This document shows positions 42,836-51,849 of a stretch of 64,000 nt of DNA, in pieces. Made by a program: the position numbers and the translations under genes. The stretch comes from JBFHQE01 sp041592335 (GTDB lineage: Bacteria; Pseudomonadota; Gammaproteobacteria; Thiohalobacterales; Thiohalobacteraceae). Where the stretch lies: contig JBFHQE010000001.1 in NCBI GenBank assembly GCA_041592335.1, positions 310,001-374,000 of the forward strand, written 5' to 3'. The notes below the pieces were generated by a model, which made no database searches, was not told where the DNA came from, and saw nothing but the letters and a program-made list of their open reading frames with translations. Every line of letters begins with the position of its first letter. Position 1 is the stretch's first letter.

Positions 42836-43303
42836 ATGACACCTGGAATAAATCTCGTTAAGAAGTCGAAAGTTCTTCATAAGGTGCATGAATACACTCA
42901 TGATCCATCAAGCGAATCCTATGGCCTGGAAGCCGCTGAAAAGCTGGGTGTCCCTGAAACGCAGGTATTCAAAACGTTAGTCGTTAATCTCGACAACAAA
43001 GAACTGGCGGTCGGTGTGGTGCCCGTCTCATCCATGCTCAGCATGAAACTCATCGCAAAGGCGGCTGGCGCAAAAAAGGCTGTCATGGCCGGGCAAGCCG
43101 ATGTCGAACGTTCCACTGGTTATGTGCTGGGCGGCGTCAGCCCGCTTGGCCAGAAGAAGCGGCTCAAGACCTTTATTGATTTGTCAGCCAAAAATAACGC
43201 GACAATTTTTGTGAGTGCCGGTCGTAGAGGGCTGGAAATTGAATTAAGCCCTGATGATCTGGTGAAACTGGTGAATGGTAAGCTGGCTGAAATTAGTCAA
43301 TGA
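42836..43303 (+). CDS. ybaK: Cys-tRNA(Pro)/Cys-tRNA(Cys) deacylase YbaK
   Basis: YbaK hydrolyses cysteine from mischarged tRNA(Pro). The 155 residues have the family pattern: GLEAAEKLGVPETQVFKTLVV, KKAVMAGQADVERSTGYVLGGVSPLGQKK and the late FVSAGRRGLEIELSPDDLV, including the conserved lysine in VFKTLV. It follows the AT-rich orphan by about 90 bases and converges with purK. Confidence 0.92.
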   Translation: MTPGINLVKKSKVLHKVHEYTHDPSSESYGLEAAEKLGVPETQVFKTLVVNLDNKELAVGVVPVSSMLSMKLIAKAAGAKKAVMAGQADVERSTGYVLGGVSPLGQKKRLKTFIDLSAKNNATIFVSAGRRGLEIELSPDDLVKLVNGKLAEISQ

Positions 43304-43348
43304 GTTCTCTGGTGCCGGCTTGATGCCGCTGGTCTGGTGACTGCGATG

Positions 43349-44482
43349 TCACTCCTTCGTCCCTAATTCCCTGCGAATCGTCTTTGCCATCTGAATAGCC
43401 ATATCAATATCCGGATGCAGATAATTGAAGTGTCCCATCTTGCGGCCCGGTCGCGCCTCGCGTTTGCCGTACAGATGCAGTTTGCAGCGTGGACGGTTGA
43501 GCAGCTTGTTCCAGGCAGGTGCGCCATCGCTCCACAGGTCACCCAGAATATTCACCATCACCACCGGCGATAACAGCATGGTGTCGCCCGGTGGCAGTCC
43601 ACACATCATGCGTACTTGCTGTTCGAACTGCGAAGTCACGGTGGCATCGAGCGTGTAATGACCGCTGTTATGCGGGCGCGGCGCGATTTCATTAATCAGC
43701 AAGTCGCCCTGTTGCGTGAAGAAAAACTCCACCGCCAGTACGCCGATATAACCCAGTTGATCGGCCAGCTCGGCCGCCATGTCGACCGCGACATCCTGAA
43801 TCGCCGGGTCCAGTTGCGCGGGCACAATGGTGGTATCCAGTATGCCGTTCACGTGATGATTCTCGCCGACCGGATACACGGCCGCTTCGCCGGTGACGCT
43901 GCGCGCCAGCAACACGGATACCTCGCGTTCCAGGTCGACCATCTCTTCCAGTACGCAAGGTTGCTTGCCCAGCGCCTCGAAGGCTTCCATGGCTTCCATG
44001 AGATTGGTGACCTTGACCTGGCCCTTGCCGTCATAACCCATCGACGATGTCTTGAGCAGCATGGGCGGATTCAGGTGATGAATCTGTTCCTCGATGTCGC
44101 TGGCTTCATAAACCGCGATGAAGGGCGCGGTATTGAGTCCGCAATCGCGCACGAAGGTTTTTTCCTTGATGCGATCCTGGGCAATGGAGAGCGCCCGGGA
44201 GCCGGGGCGCACCAGGCCGCGTTCCTCCAGAAACTCCAGCGATTCCGCCGGGACATTTTCAAATTCGGTGGTGATGGCGGAGCATTCGTCGGCCATCATC
44301 TGCAGCGCGGCATGATCGTTATAGTTCGCCTGGATGTGCTGATCGGCAATGCTGCCGGCCGGGCTTTGCGGGTAGGGGTCCAGCACCACGACACGGTATC
44401 CCATTACATGGGCTGCCATGGTGAACATACGGCCCAGCTGTCCACCGCCGAGCACGCCAAGGGTTGCGCCGGGAAGAATCAT
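43349..44482 (-). CDS. purK: N5-carboxyaminoimidazole ribonucleotide synthase PurK
   Basis: PurK uses ATP and bicarbonate to carboxylate AIR in purine synthesis. The 377-residue ATP-grasp enzyme starts ILPGATLGVLGGGQLGRMF and contains TEFENVPAE, LKTSSMGYDGKGQ and EIAPRPHNSGHYT. Its start overlaps the purE stop by four bases (ATGA), so the two are co-translated. It converges with ybaK. Confidence 0.96.
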   Translation of the reverse strand: MILPGATLGVLGGGQLGRMFTMAAHVMGYRVVVLDPYPQSPAGSIADQHIQANYNDHAALQMMADECSAITTEFENVPAESLEFLEERGLVRPGSRALSIAQDRIKEKTFVRDCGLNTAPFIAVYEASDIEEQIHHLNPPMLLKTSSMGYDGKGQVKVTNLMEAMEAFEALGKQPCVLEEMVDLEREVSVLLARSVTGEAAVYPVGENHHVNGILDTTIVPAQLDPAIQDVAVDMAAELADQLGYIGVLAVEFFFTQQGDLLINEIAPRPHNSGHYTLDATVTSQFEQQVRMMCGLPPGDTMLLSPVVMVNILGDLWSDGAPAWNKLLNRPRCKLHLYGKREARPGRKMGHFNYLHPDIDMAIQMAKTIRRELGTKE

Positions 44483-44976
44483 GATTGCGGCGGCAACTCC
44501 ATGTCGAAGACCATCTGTTCCAGCTCTTTGCGGTAGGCGTCGAGCGCGTCGGCCAGCGCCTGGTCCGAAACCGACAGGATGCTGATTGCTGCCAGTGCTG
44601 CGTTTGCCGCGCCCGCCTCGCCAATGGCAAAGGTCGAAACCGGGATGCCCTTCGGCATCTGCACGATAGACAGCAGCGAATCCATGCCTTTCAGGTAACG
44701 CGACGGCACCGGCACGCCAAGGACGGGCAGGGTGGTCTTGGAGGCCAGCATGCCGGGTAGGTGGGCGGCGCCACCGGCACCGGCAATGATGCAGGCCAGG
44801 CCGCGGTCGCGGGCAGTGGCGGCGTAGTCAAACAGCAGATCCGGGGTACGGTGCGCCGATACGACTTTGGCCTCAAAGGCCACGCCGAACCGTTCCAGCA
44901 TATCGGCGGCGTTTTTCATCACGTCCCAGTCGCTGTTACTGCCCATGACCAGGCCGACTTTGATTGCATCGCTCAT
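44479..44976 (-). CDS. purE: N5-CAIR mutase PurE
   Basis: PurE moves the carboxyl group of N5-CAIR to carbon. The protein is 165 residues with GLVMGSNSDWDVM, the catalytic SAHRTPD and AGGAAHLPGMLASKT motifs. The ATG at 44976 gives MSDAIKVGLVMG, matching the family; an in-frame ATG at 45039 adds a non-conserved 21-residue extension. It is divergent from purC, placing three adjacent purine steps at one site. Confidence 0.95.
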   Translation of the reverse strand: MSDAIKVGLVMGSNSDWDVMKNAADMLERFGVAFEAKVVSAHRTPDLLFDYAATARDRGLACIIAGAGGAAHLPGMLASKTTLPVLGVPVPSRYLKGMDSLLSIVQMPKGIPVSTFAIGEAGAANAALAAISILSVSDQALADALDAYRKELEQMVFDMELPPQS

Positions 44977-45111
44977 ATTCGTGCCTTCAGCTTGCGGCGG
45001 AAAACCGCGCATTCTATCACCTGGCGCAGGGTGGCCCAAGCTCTCTTGCCAGTTGTTTTCCCGCCCTTGGGTAGATTTCGCTACAATGCCGCTTTTGCCG
45101 GAGAGTCACCC

Positions 45112-45993
45112 ATGCAAGAGGTCCTGTTCGAAACGGATATCCAGAGTTTGCCGCTGGTCGCGCGCGGCAAGGTGCGGGATATCTACGCCGTGGGGGAGGA
45201 TAAGTTGCTGATTGTCACCACGGACCGCCTGTCGGCCTTCGATGTGGTGCTGCCCGATCCCATTCCCGGCAAGGGCGCCGTGCTGACGGCCGTGTCGAAT
45301 TTCTGGTTTGCGCGTACCCGCAACCTGATTGCCAATCATCTGCTGGATGAGCCGCTTTCCAGTTACCTCACCGAGGCTGAGATACAGCAGGTGACCGGCC
45401 GCGCCATCCTGGTGCGAAAACTGAAGGCCCTGCCGGTGGAAGCCATAGTACGCGGTTACCTGATTGGCTCCGGCTGGAAGGATTATCAGAAGACAGGCGC
45501 CGTGTGCGGTATTCCACTGCCGGAGGGTCTGCGCATGGCCGATCGCCTGCCCGAGCCCATCTTCACGCCCTCGACCAAGGCCGAGGTAGGTGATCATGAC
45601 ATCAATATTGATTTTGCCGCGGCGGTGAAGCTGCTGGGTAAGGAGCTGGCCGAGCAGGTACGCGATACCACTATCGCCATTTATAAGGAAGCGGCGGCCT
45701 ACGCGCTGGAGCGTGGTATCATCATCGCGGACACCAAGTTTGAGTTCGGCGTCGATGGCGAGGGAAAGCTACACCTCATCGATGAAGCCCTGACGCCGGA
45801 CTCGTCCCGTTTCTGGCCGGTCGATCAATATCAGCCGGGCATGAGCCCACCCAGCTTCGACAAGCAATTCGTGCGCGACTACCTGGAAACCCTGGACTGG
45901 GACAAAACCCCGCCCGGGCCTACACTTCCCGATGAGATTATCCAGAAAACAGCCGAGAAATATCACGAGGCGCTGACGCGTCTAACCAAGTAG
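45112..45993 (+). CDS. purC: SAICAR synthase PurC
   Basis: PurC joins aspartate to CAIR. The 293-residue protein has LVARGKVRDIYAVGEDKLLIVTTDRLSAFD, ARTRNLIANHL, RGYLIGSGWKDYQKTG and LIDEALTPDSSRFW; it belongs to the longer, plant/yeast-like SAICAR synthase form also present in many gammaproteobacteria. The ATG at 45112 follows GGAGAG. A longer open frame upstream overlaps purE antisense and is not coding. A dispersed repeat follows. Confidence 0.95.
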   Translation: MQEVLFETDIQSLPLVARGKVRDIYAVGEDKLLIVTTDRLSAFDVVLPDPIPGKGAVLTAVSNFWFARTRNLIANHLLDEPLSSYLTEAEIQQVTGRAILVRKLKALPVEAIVRGYLIGSGWKDYQKTGAVCGIPLPEGLRMADRLPEPIFTPSTKAEVGDHDINIDFAAAVKLLGKELAEQVRDTTIAIYKEAAAYALERGIIIADTKFEFGVDGEGKLHLIDEALTPDSSRFWPVDQYQPGMSPPSFDKQFVRDYLETLDWDKTPPGPTLPDEIIQKTAEKYHEALTRLTK

Positions 45994-46013
45994 TGAAGTG
46001 AACTGCAATTAAA

Positions 46014-46055
46014 CTCCCTCTCCCCCTGAATGGGGGATAGGGTGGGGTGAGAGGG
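46014..46055. repeat. Dispersed palindrome, CCCTCTCCCCCTGAATGGGGG type
   Basis: CTCCCTCTCCCCC pairs with parts of GGGGGATAGGGTGGGGTGAGAGGG. Such elements recur between genes in many proteobacteria. It also provides the purine-rich sequence in front of the next ATG. Confidence 0.75.
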
Positions 46056-46060
46056 TGCAT

Positions 46061-46948
46061 ATGAACTACATTAAGCATCTGACTTTTTTATTTTGCTTAT
46101 GTCTTCATCTTGAAGCATTTGCCTCCGAACCTGTTGCCGATATCCACACGCACTACAAGTGGAGTCAGAAAGGCGTGACCACGCCGGAAGAAGTGATCAC
46201 TGCGCTCGAAGAACAGAATATCGACATGGCGGTGGTCATTGGCACCCCGGCAAAGCTGGCGTTGAAAGTCGAGGCCCTGGCGCCGGACAAGATCATTCCC
46301 ATCTGGAGTCCCTACCGCATTGGCGGTGACTGGTCGCGCTGGGCTTTCGATAAGGAAACTCTCACTCGTGCGCGCAAGGCACTGGCGTCCGGCGACTATA
46401 AGGGGATTGGCGAGCTGCACCTGATCAGCGGCTTCGCGCCGCGCTCCAATACCGACGTGGTGAGCGGCCTGTTATCGCTGGCGGCGGAATACGATGTGCC
46501 GGTGATGATCCACACGGAATTCAGTCGCGAAAATTACATGTTGAGCCTGTGCAAGCAGCATAAAAATGCGCGTATTCTCTGGGCGCATGCGGGTTCAATC
46601 CTGAAAGTCTCCCAGGTGCGCAATGTCTTAAAGACCTGCCCGAATGTATGGATCGGCCTGGCGGCGCGCGATCCCTGGCGGTTTGTGAAATATCCGATCA
46701 CCGATGAACAGGGCAAGCTGTTACCCCGCTGGGAACAATTAATCCTCGAATGGCCCGAGCGTTTCATGATTGGTTCCGACCCTGTCTGGCCGGTTGAGCG
46801 CCTCGATGGCTGGGATCAGGACGATACCGGCTGGCAGGAATATGCGCGCTTTATTAATTTTCACCGCACCTGGCTGAGTTACCTGGATGAGGATGTCGCG
46901 GAGAAGGTTCGTTATCGCAATGCAATGAAACTTTTTACCGGGCGTTAA
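46061..46948 (+). CDS. Secreted amidohydrolase-family protein
   Basis: A 295-residue protein with a signal peptide (MNYIKHLTFLFCLCLHLEAFA) followed by a TIM-barrel amidohydrolase-2 domain. It starts with DIHTHYKW, has a metal-ligand-like VPVMIHTEF, ILWAHAG and ends with FMIGSDPVW. The DxHxH motif and the late Asp fit metal-dependent hydrolases or decarboxylases; a periplasmic location is unusual for the family. ATG 46061 follows GAGAGGG. Substrate unknown. Confidence 0.8.
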   Translation: MNYIKHLTFLFCLCLHLEAFASEPVADIHTHYKWSQKGVTTPEEVITALEEQNIDMAVVIGTPAKLALKVEALAPDKIIPIWSPYRIGGDWSRWAFDKETLTRARKALASGDYKGIGELHLISGFAPRSNTDVVSGLLSLAAEYDVPVMIHTEFSRENYMLSLCKQHKNARILWAHAGSILKVSQVRNVLKTCPNVWIGLAARDPWRFVKYPITDEQGKLLPRWEQLILEWPERFMIGSDPVWPVERLDGWDQDDTGWQEYARFINFHRTWLSYLDEDVAEKVRYRNAMKLFTGR

Positions 46949-47023
46949 ATGCAGTGGGTTGATAAATTAGTATGAATTCGCCATGATTCCCGTGAAATTT
47001 AATAACAACATACAGGGAATAAT

Positions 47024-48187
47024 ATGAATCAAACTGTCGCTGTAGCGCGGGACAGGATCCTGCCATTCGAATTTCAGGGGAAAGCCAAAGAATACTTTTC
47101 CATCTGGATAGTCAATATTGCACTGACCATCGTCACTCTGGGGATCTATTCCGCCTGGGCCAAGGTGCGAACCAATCAGTATTTCTACGGTAGTACTTTC
47201 CTGGATGGCGCCTCTTTTCGCTACCTCGCCAGCCCCATGCAGATACTCAAGGGGCGCATCGTTGCCTTTGTGTTGTTTCTGGCCTATTACTTTTCCGGTT
47301 TGATAAGTCCGGAAGCATCGGGTGTGACCTTCCTGCTGCTGATGCTCCTGTTTCCAGCGCTCCTGGTCATGTCCATGGCGTTTAAATTGAGGAACTCAGC
47401 CTGGAAGAATGTGCGCTTTGATTTTGAGAAGAATTTTAAGAAGGCCTACATGATATTCACGGTTCCTGTCTTGCTGATTGGCGCCTATGTGGGAATGACA
47501 TTTCTGTTACTGCCGACGGGTGCCCAGCCGATGACGGAGACCGATGCGCAGCAATTGCAGGACATTCCCAAGGCCATTTTTCTGATTCCGCTGCTGTTCC
47601 CGATATTGTTTCCCTTGTTTGAATACCTGTTGGTGCGCTTTCTGGTTAACCATTCGCGCTATGGTGATGGCGTGTTTGATTTTGATACCGGCGCGGGTGG
47701 TTTCTATGGCATGTACGTGCTGGCCGGGCTTGTATTTCTGGTGGTGGGAGTGATTTATGGGATTCTGATTGCAGGTGTTTCCGCGGGCATCGGGAGCATG
47801 CTGGATGAATCCCCGGCGCAGGGTATTGTCGGTATGGCGGTTTCGCTGTTATTGATGTTGCCGCTCTATTTATGGATATTCGCCTATATTAATGCCAAGA
47901 AAACCAATCTCATTTACAGCAACATCAGAATTGATGGCCATGAGCTTGAGTCCGACCTGAAAGTTAGTGACATGTTCGGGCTCTATGTCACCAATACGCT
48001 GGCGATTTTATTGTCACTTGGATTGCTGATGCCCTGGGCAAAAATCCGTACCGCCCGCTACCGCGCATCGCGCACTCGCCTGAATGCCATGGACGACCTG
48101 GATGACTATGCGAATGCGCAGCGGCAGCGTCAATCTGCGCTGGGTGAGGAAATGGGAGAGATGTTCGATATGGACCTCGGCGTCTAA
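47024..48187 (+). CDS. DUF898 (YjgN-type) membrane protein
   Basis: A 387-residue integral membrane protein with about eight helices. The opening FEFQGKAKEYFSIWIVNIALTIVTLGIYSAWAKVRTNQYFYGSTFLDGASF is split here as FQGKAKEYFSIW and TLGIYSAWAKVRTNQYF, hallmarks of DUF898/YjgN proteins, and is echoed near residues 310-345 (LGLLMPWAKIRTARYR). The stop overlaps the metalloprotease start (TAATG), a conserved pairing. Function unknown. Confidence 0.88.
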   Translation: MNQTVAVARDRILPFEFQGKAKEYFSIWIVNIALTIVTLGIYSAWAKVRTNQYFYGSTFLDGASFRYLASPMQILKGRIVAFVLFLAYYFSGLISPEASGVTFLLLMLLFPALLVMSMAFKLRNSAWKNVRFDFEKNFKKAYMIFTVPVLLIGAYVGMTFLLLPTGAQPMTETDAQQLQDIPKAIFLIPLLFPILFPLFEYLLVRFLVNHSRYGDGVFDFDTGAGGFYGMYVLAGLVFLVVGVIYGILIAGVSAGIGSMLDESPAQGIVGMAVSLLLMLPLYLWIFAYINAKKTNLIYSNIRIDGHELESDLKVSDMFGLYVTNTLAILLSLGLLMPWAKIRTARYRASRTRLNAMDDLDDYANAQRQRQSALGEEMGEMFDMDLGV

Positions 48188-49296
48188 TGCAGGAGGTTGA
48201 GATTGAGGGTTTGTTCTTTGATGGACAGACTTCCGCTCAGCACAGGGCTGCTCTTTTTTACCGTGAAGATGGACAGGTTGGCATGGTTGGTTCGGCGCGT
48301 CAGCCTGTCTCCTGGCAGTCACTGAATATCTCCACCCGAATTGGTAATACGCCACGCTATATTGAATTTCCCGATGGTTCGCAGTTCGAGACCGCTGATA
48401 ATGACGGGGTAGATTTGTTGTGCCGTCGCCTGGGATACCGGGATCGGCAAGGGTTTGTGCATGTGCTGGAGACTAACAAGCGTTATGTGGTGATGATGCT
48501 TGTGATCGTGATAATGGCTGTCTGGGGTTTTGTGCAGTATGGCGTGCCTGCAATGAGTCGTGAGATTGCCTTGCTGATGCCAGACAGCGTTTCCCGCACT
48601 ATGGGAGAAGGTGTGCTGGATTTCCTCGATAACCAGTTTATGGCGCCAAGTGCCCTGTCGGATCGACGGCAAGCTGAGTTACGCGCCCTGTTTGAAAGCT
48701 ATGCCGATCAGCTTGATGAAGGGCTGTCCTTGCAGGTCGAATTTCGCGATGGTGGCCCGATGGCGGCCAATGCCTTTGCGCTGCCGGACGGGACCATTGT
48801 GTTTACTGATCAATTGATCGAGCTGGCCGATGATGACCGCGAAATCGCATCCGTCATGCTGCATGAGATCGGGCATGTGCATTATCGTCACAGCTTGCGT
48901 TCGGCGGTACAGCAATTCAGCCTGGCGATGTTGGTGATGCTGGTCACCGGTGATGTCTCCGCTAGCAGTTCCGTTGTTACCGCCTTGCCTCTGGTGCTGG
49001 TGCAGACTGGTTATTCGCGTGACATGGAGTGGGAGGCGGATGGTTTCGCGCTCCATTTCATGCAGCAATGGGAAATTCCTCCAGAGTTCTTTGCCAGCAT
49101 GATGGAAAAGCTGGAGGCGCGTTACAGTGATGTCTATGAAGCCTGCAGGGAAGATGGCAGCCAGGTCAGTGCCTGTATAGAGGAAGCAGTTGCCAGTCTG
49201 GAACGGAGTCGGGGTGGTGATATGGTCGAAAGCTACCTTTCCACGCATCCGCTGTCACGCGAACGTGTTGAACGGTTTCGCAGTGCACTGCCGTGA
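48187..49296 (+). CDS. Membrane M48-family metallopeptidase
   Basis: A 369-residue protein with an N-terminal soluble part (about 1-95), one helix near 98-118, and a periplasmic zinc peptidase with HEIGH at 226-230 and the third ligand in MEWEADGFAL. This architecture is common for M48 proteins coded with DUF898, as here through a one-base overlap. Probable role in envelope protein quality control; the link with DUF898 is from neighbourhood only. Confidence 0.88.
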   Translation: MQEVEIEGLFFDGQTSAQHRAALFYREDGQVGMVGSARQPVSWQSLNISTRIGNTPRYIEFPDGSQFETADNDGVDLLCRRLGYRDRQGFVHVLETNKRYVVMMLVIVIMAVWGFVQYGVPAMSREIALLMPDSVSRTMGEGVLDFLDNQFMAPSALSDRRQAELRALFESYADQLDEGLSLQVEFRDGGPMAANAFALPDGTIVFTDQLIELADDDREIASVMLHEIGHVHYRHSLRSAVQQFSLAMLVMLVTGDVSASSSVVTALPLVLVQTGYSRDMEWEADGFALHFMQQWEIPPEFFASMMEKLEARYSDVYEACREDGSQVSACIEEAVASLERSRGGDMVESYLSTHPLSRERVERFRSALP

Positions 49297-49298
49297 GT

Positions 49299-50033
49299 TT
49301 AGAGCCACGCCTTCCACAATAACGACCCGCCGCTCACCATCAGTAGTCCGCCGACCAGCATCAGCAGGTGTCGTGGGCTGATGCCGATGTGTACCTTGTT
49401 GCCAGCGAACAGGGCAACGCCCATGACAGGCAATGCCATCAGTAACGCGATGAATAGATGTTCCTGAAACAGTAACCCGGCGACCAGGAACATCAGCATG
49501 CGAAACAGGCTGTCGAGCAGAAATGTGCCGGACAGTGTGGCGCGAAATTCGGTCTTGTTGTGAATGCGGTGCGAGTAATAGATCACGTAGGGCGGTCCGC
49601 CGGTGTTGAATAGTGCGCCGATCAGGCCGCCGGAGAATCCGACCGGGTAGGCCCAGAGACGCGAGATGGGTTTTTCACCGTGGATATTGAGCAGGCTGCG
49701 CAGGCCGAAGGCGATCACAAATAGCCCGAGCGCAGTCAGCAGGGGTTCGCGTGGCAGGTTGGTCAGCAGCGATACGCCGAGAATGACGCCGATCAGCGTG
49801 GCCGGAATCACGGGTTTGATTTCATCGAAACGGATGTGTTTCTTGTCGTAACCGCCGAGCACCAGCGCGGCGGTGAAGTCGAGGATCATGACGAAGGGCA
49901 CGACAAAGGTGAGTGGCAGGAAGTGCGCCAGCAACGGCACCGCAATCAGGCCCGAGCCGAAACCTGTGATGCCGCGGATGAAATAGGCGATGAAGGTGAT
50001 CGCCATGGCGAGGGCGATGTGAGGGATGTCCAA
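49299..50033 (-). CDS. TSUP-family (TauE/SafE) membrane transporter
   Basis: A 244-residue protein with about eight helices. FIRGITGFGSGLIAVPLLAHFLPL at the start and FSGGLIGALFNTGGPPYVIYY in the middle are the repeated TSUP motifs. Members export sulfite, sulfoacetate or other organosulfur anions; in a putative sulfur oxidiser sulfite export is plausible but not shown. It converges with the M48 gene with a two-base gap. Confidence 0.88.
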   Translation of the reverse strand: MDIPHIALAMAITFIAYFIRGITGFGSGLIAVPLLAHFLPLTFVVPFVMILDFTAALVLGGYDKKHIRFDEIKPVIPATLIGVILGVSLLTNLPREPLLTALGLFVIAFGLRSLLNIHGEKPISRLWAYPVGFSGGLIGALFNTGGPPYVIYYSHRIHNKTEFRATLSGTFLLDSLFRMLMFLVAGLLFQEHLFIALLMALPVMGVALFAGNKVHIGISPRHLLMLVGGLLMVSGGSLLWKAWL

Positions 50034-50139
50034 GCTTTTGTCTTTTGTTCAGCGAGTGATGTTCCGGAAAGCGCATTATAACATTATTGGATTTTTGTTC
50101 TCTTTATGTTTTTATTCATCATGAAGAGATGTAAGTTAC

Positions 50140-50169
50140 AGCGATGGCGACCTCTGGGTCGCCATCGCT
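50140..50169. terminator. Perfect 13-bp hairpin
   Basis: AGCGATGGCGACC and GGTCGCCATCGCT pair around TCTG. It lies 15 bases past the end of the Met-rich gene. Neither strand has a long T run, so it may act as a 3-prime stabiliser as much as a terminator. Confidence 0.65.
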
Positions 50170-50183
50170 TCTAAGCTGACGGC

Positions 50184-50618
50184 TTAACGGTGCATGTTTT
50201 CGTGAGCCTGTTGATGCTCCATCATCTGGTCCATCATCATCTGCATCATGTCCATACGACGTTCCATGTGGTCATAGCGCTGGCTCATCATGTCGTCGGG
50301 CATCTTTGAGCCAGATTGTTTGTCCATGCTGCCACTCATCATACCCATGCCCATGCCGCCGCCCATGTTCTCCATCATTTGGCCGCGGCCACCTTTCATA
50401 CCGTGCATTTCCTGCATGGTTTGCTGCATTTGTTGCATATGCTTATCCATCATTTGTATGCGATGTTCCCGGTTGCTACTGCCGCTAAACTGTTCCATGG
50501 TGTGATCCATGTCCCTCATGCGTTGCTGCATGTTCATCATGTCACCGTGTTGTGCGGCCATTACCGGTGGTGTGGCCAGGGTAGAAAGGAGTGCGATCGA
50601 AGTAAGTGATGTTTTCAT
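50184..50618 (-). CDS. Met/His-rich periplasmic protein
   Basis: A 144-residue protein with a signal peptide (MKTSLTSIALLSTLATPPVMA) and a mature part extremely rich in Met, His, Gln and Gly, including GGGMGMGMMSGSM and MMQMMMDQMMEHQ. Such composition is seen in periplasmic Cu(I)-binding proteins, where Met and His side chains hold copper. No cysteines occur in the mature part. The copper role is inferred from composition and from two copper ATPases and two copper oxidases in the window. Alternating helical heptads might also give a Spy-like chaperone shape. Confidence 0.75.
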   Translation of the reverse strand: MKTSLTSIALLSTLATPPVMAAQHGDMMNMQQRMRDMDHTMEQFSGSSNREHRIQMMDKHMQQMQQTMQEMHGMKGGRGQMMENMGGGMGMGMMSGSMDKQSGSKMPDDMMSQRYDHMERRMDMMQMMMDQMMEHQQAHENMHR

Positions 50619-50886
50619 GATGTTGCCTCCAGGAGTGTAAGTCTGCTAGGGAGAGCGTTGACTCCTCAATTGATGATTATTCTCGTCTTTCTTGGCAGAG
50701 TTCCCTGCTACAGGATCGGGTTAAACCCCATTTGATTGTAGGTCAAAATATCAGGGACAGAGGGAGGCCATTCCTGCGCTTCTTAACGTATATCGAAATT
50801 CATTAATTATTGGGGCTAAATGGGCTGCTGCTGCATTATTTAGAGGATGCTAAAATACCCTCATTGCCAATTTCCGGAGGTTTCTC

Positions 50887-51276
50887 ATGTATGGATTTAA
50901 CGTAACCGTCGATTGCAGCTACGAAGATGCGATCAAGAAAGTCACCGAAGAACTGCAGAAGGAAGGCTTTGGGGTGCTGACCGAGATCGATGTGGCGGCA
51001 ACGCTGAAAAAGAAAATCGATGTGGACCGCAAGCCCTATATCATTCTCGGTGCCTGCAATCCGAAGCTGGCCAACCAGGCGCTGACTGCCGATTCCGATA
51101 TCGGCCTGCTGCTGCCCTGTAACGTGGTGGTGCGGGTGGAAGATGACGACAGTGTCACCGTGGCCTTCATGGATCCGTCCTCGGTTCTGAAACTGGTGGA
51201 AAAAGAGGGGGTTGGCGAGCTGGCCGGCCAGGTGCGCGAGAAGCTGATGCGGGTGCGGGATGCGCTCGCGGCCTGA
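50887..51276 (+). CDS. DUF302-family protein
   Basis: A 129-residue protein matching DUF302: YGFNVTVDCSYEDAIKKVTEELQKEGFGVLTEIDV, YIILGACNPKLANQAL and GLLLPCNVVVRV. It has two conserved cysteines in these motifs. A clear ribosome-binding site CCGGAGG precedes the ATG, and a strong terminator follows. The family is widespread in bacteria with sulfur or metal chemistry; function not established. Confidence 0.9.
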   Translation: MYGFNVTVDCSYEDAIKKVTEELQKEGFGVLTEIDVAATLKKKIDVDRKPYIILGACNPKLANQALTADSDIGLLLPCNVVVRVEDDDSVTVAFMDPSSVLKLVEKEGVGELAGQVREKLMRVRDALAA

Positions 51277-51312
51277 TTAGCCCCTTGTTATTAAAGTAAT
51301 TTATCAATCCCG

Positions 51313-51344
51313 AAAAAGCCGGTTTTAGTCAACCGGCTTTTTTT
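51313..51344 (+). terminator. Rho-independent terminator after the DUF302 gene
   Basis: GCCGGTT and AACCGGC form a perfect stem around TTAGTC, followed by seven T residues and preceded by five A residues, so it can work on both strands. Confidence 0.92.
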
Positions 51345-51388
51345 CCGATAGACTCATTACAAAACGATGACAGGCATGAGGTCGGCGG

Positions 51389-51721
51389 GTGAATCTACCG
51401 AAGGTTTCCATATCGTTGCTGGATGGCAGCGAGCCACTCCATAAAAGGGCACCGAGCCATGACGAGCATGGCAAGGCGGTGACCGACTTCATGATGCTGA
51501 TTCCCGGCCTGCGGGATAAGCCGCGCATCATCATCAATCAAACCATGCAGACCATTCACGCCACGCTGACCTGCTACGCGGATCATGTGGTATTCGCTGA
51601 AGTGAATCTCAAACTCAATCTACTCTGGATTTCGTTGAAACCCGAAATGGGTATGCGCAATACGATTGCCTGCGCGATACAGGATCGCGTGCCGGGCGCG
51701 AAGCTGATTAGTCATATCTAG
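51389..51721 (+). CDS. Hypothetical protein
   Basis: A 110-residue frame starting with GTG at 51389. It shows no signal peptide, helix or domain I recognise. Composition resembles neighbouring genes. It stands alone between a terminator and the next gene. It may be a real small protein; evidence is limited to frame length and codon composition. Confidence 0.5.
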   Translation: MNLPKVSISLLDGSEPLHKRAPSHDEHGKAVTDFMMLIPGLRDKPRIIINQTMQTIHATLTCYADHVVFAEVNLKLNLLWISLKPEMGMRNTIACAIQDRVPGAKLISHI

Positions 51722-51849
51722 GAAATCCCAGCCACTCCATAACGTCGTCAAGGCGTCATTTTGACTGGGGCATTGGCTTGATTTAAGTCGCTGCCATCCT
51801 ACAATGAAAAAAACATCGTTGAATAATTCAATATCTGGGGAGGTATGGT

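Noticed and set aside
44761..45111. Upstream extension of purC into the purE region
   Set aside because: It runs antisense through purE, and the family N-terminus begins at the ATG at 45112.
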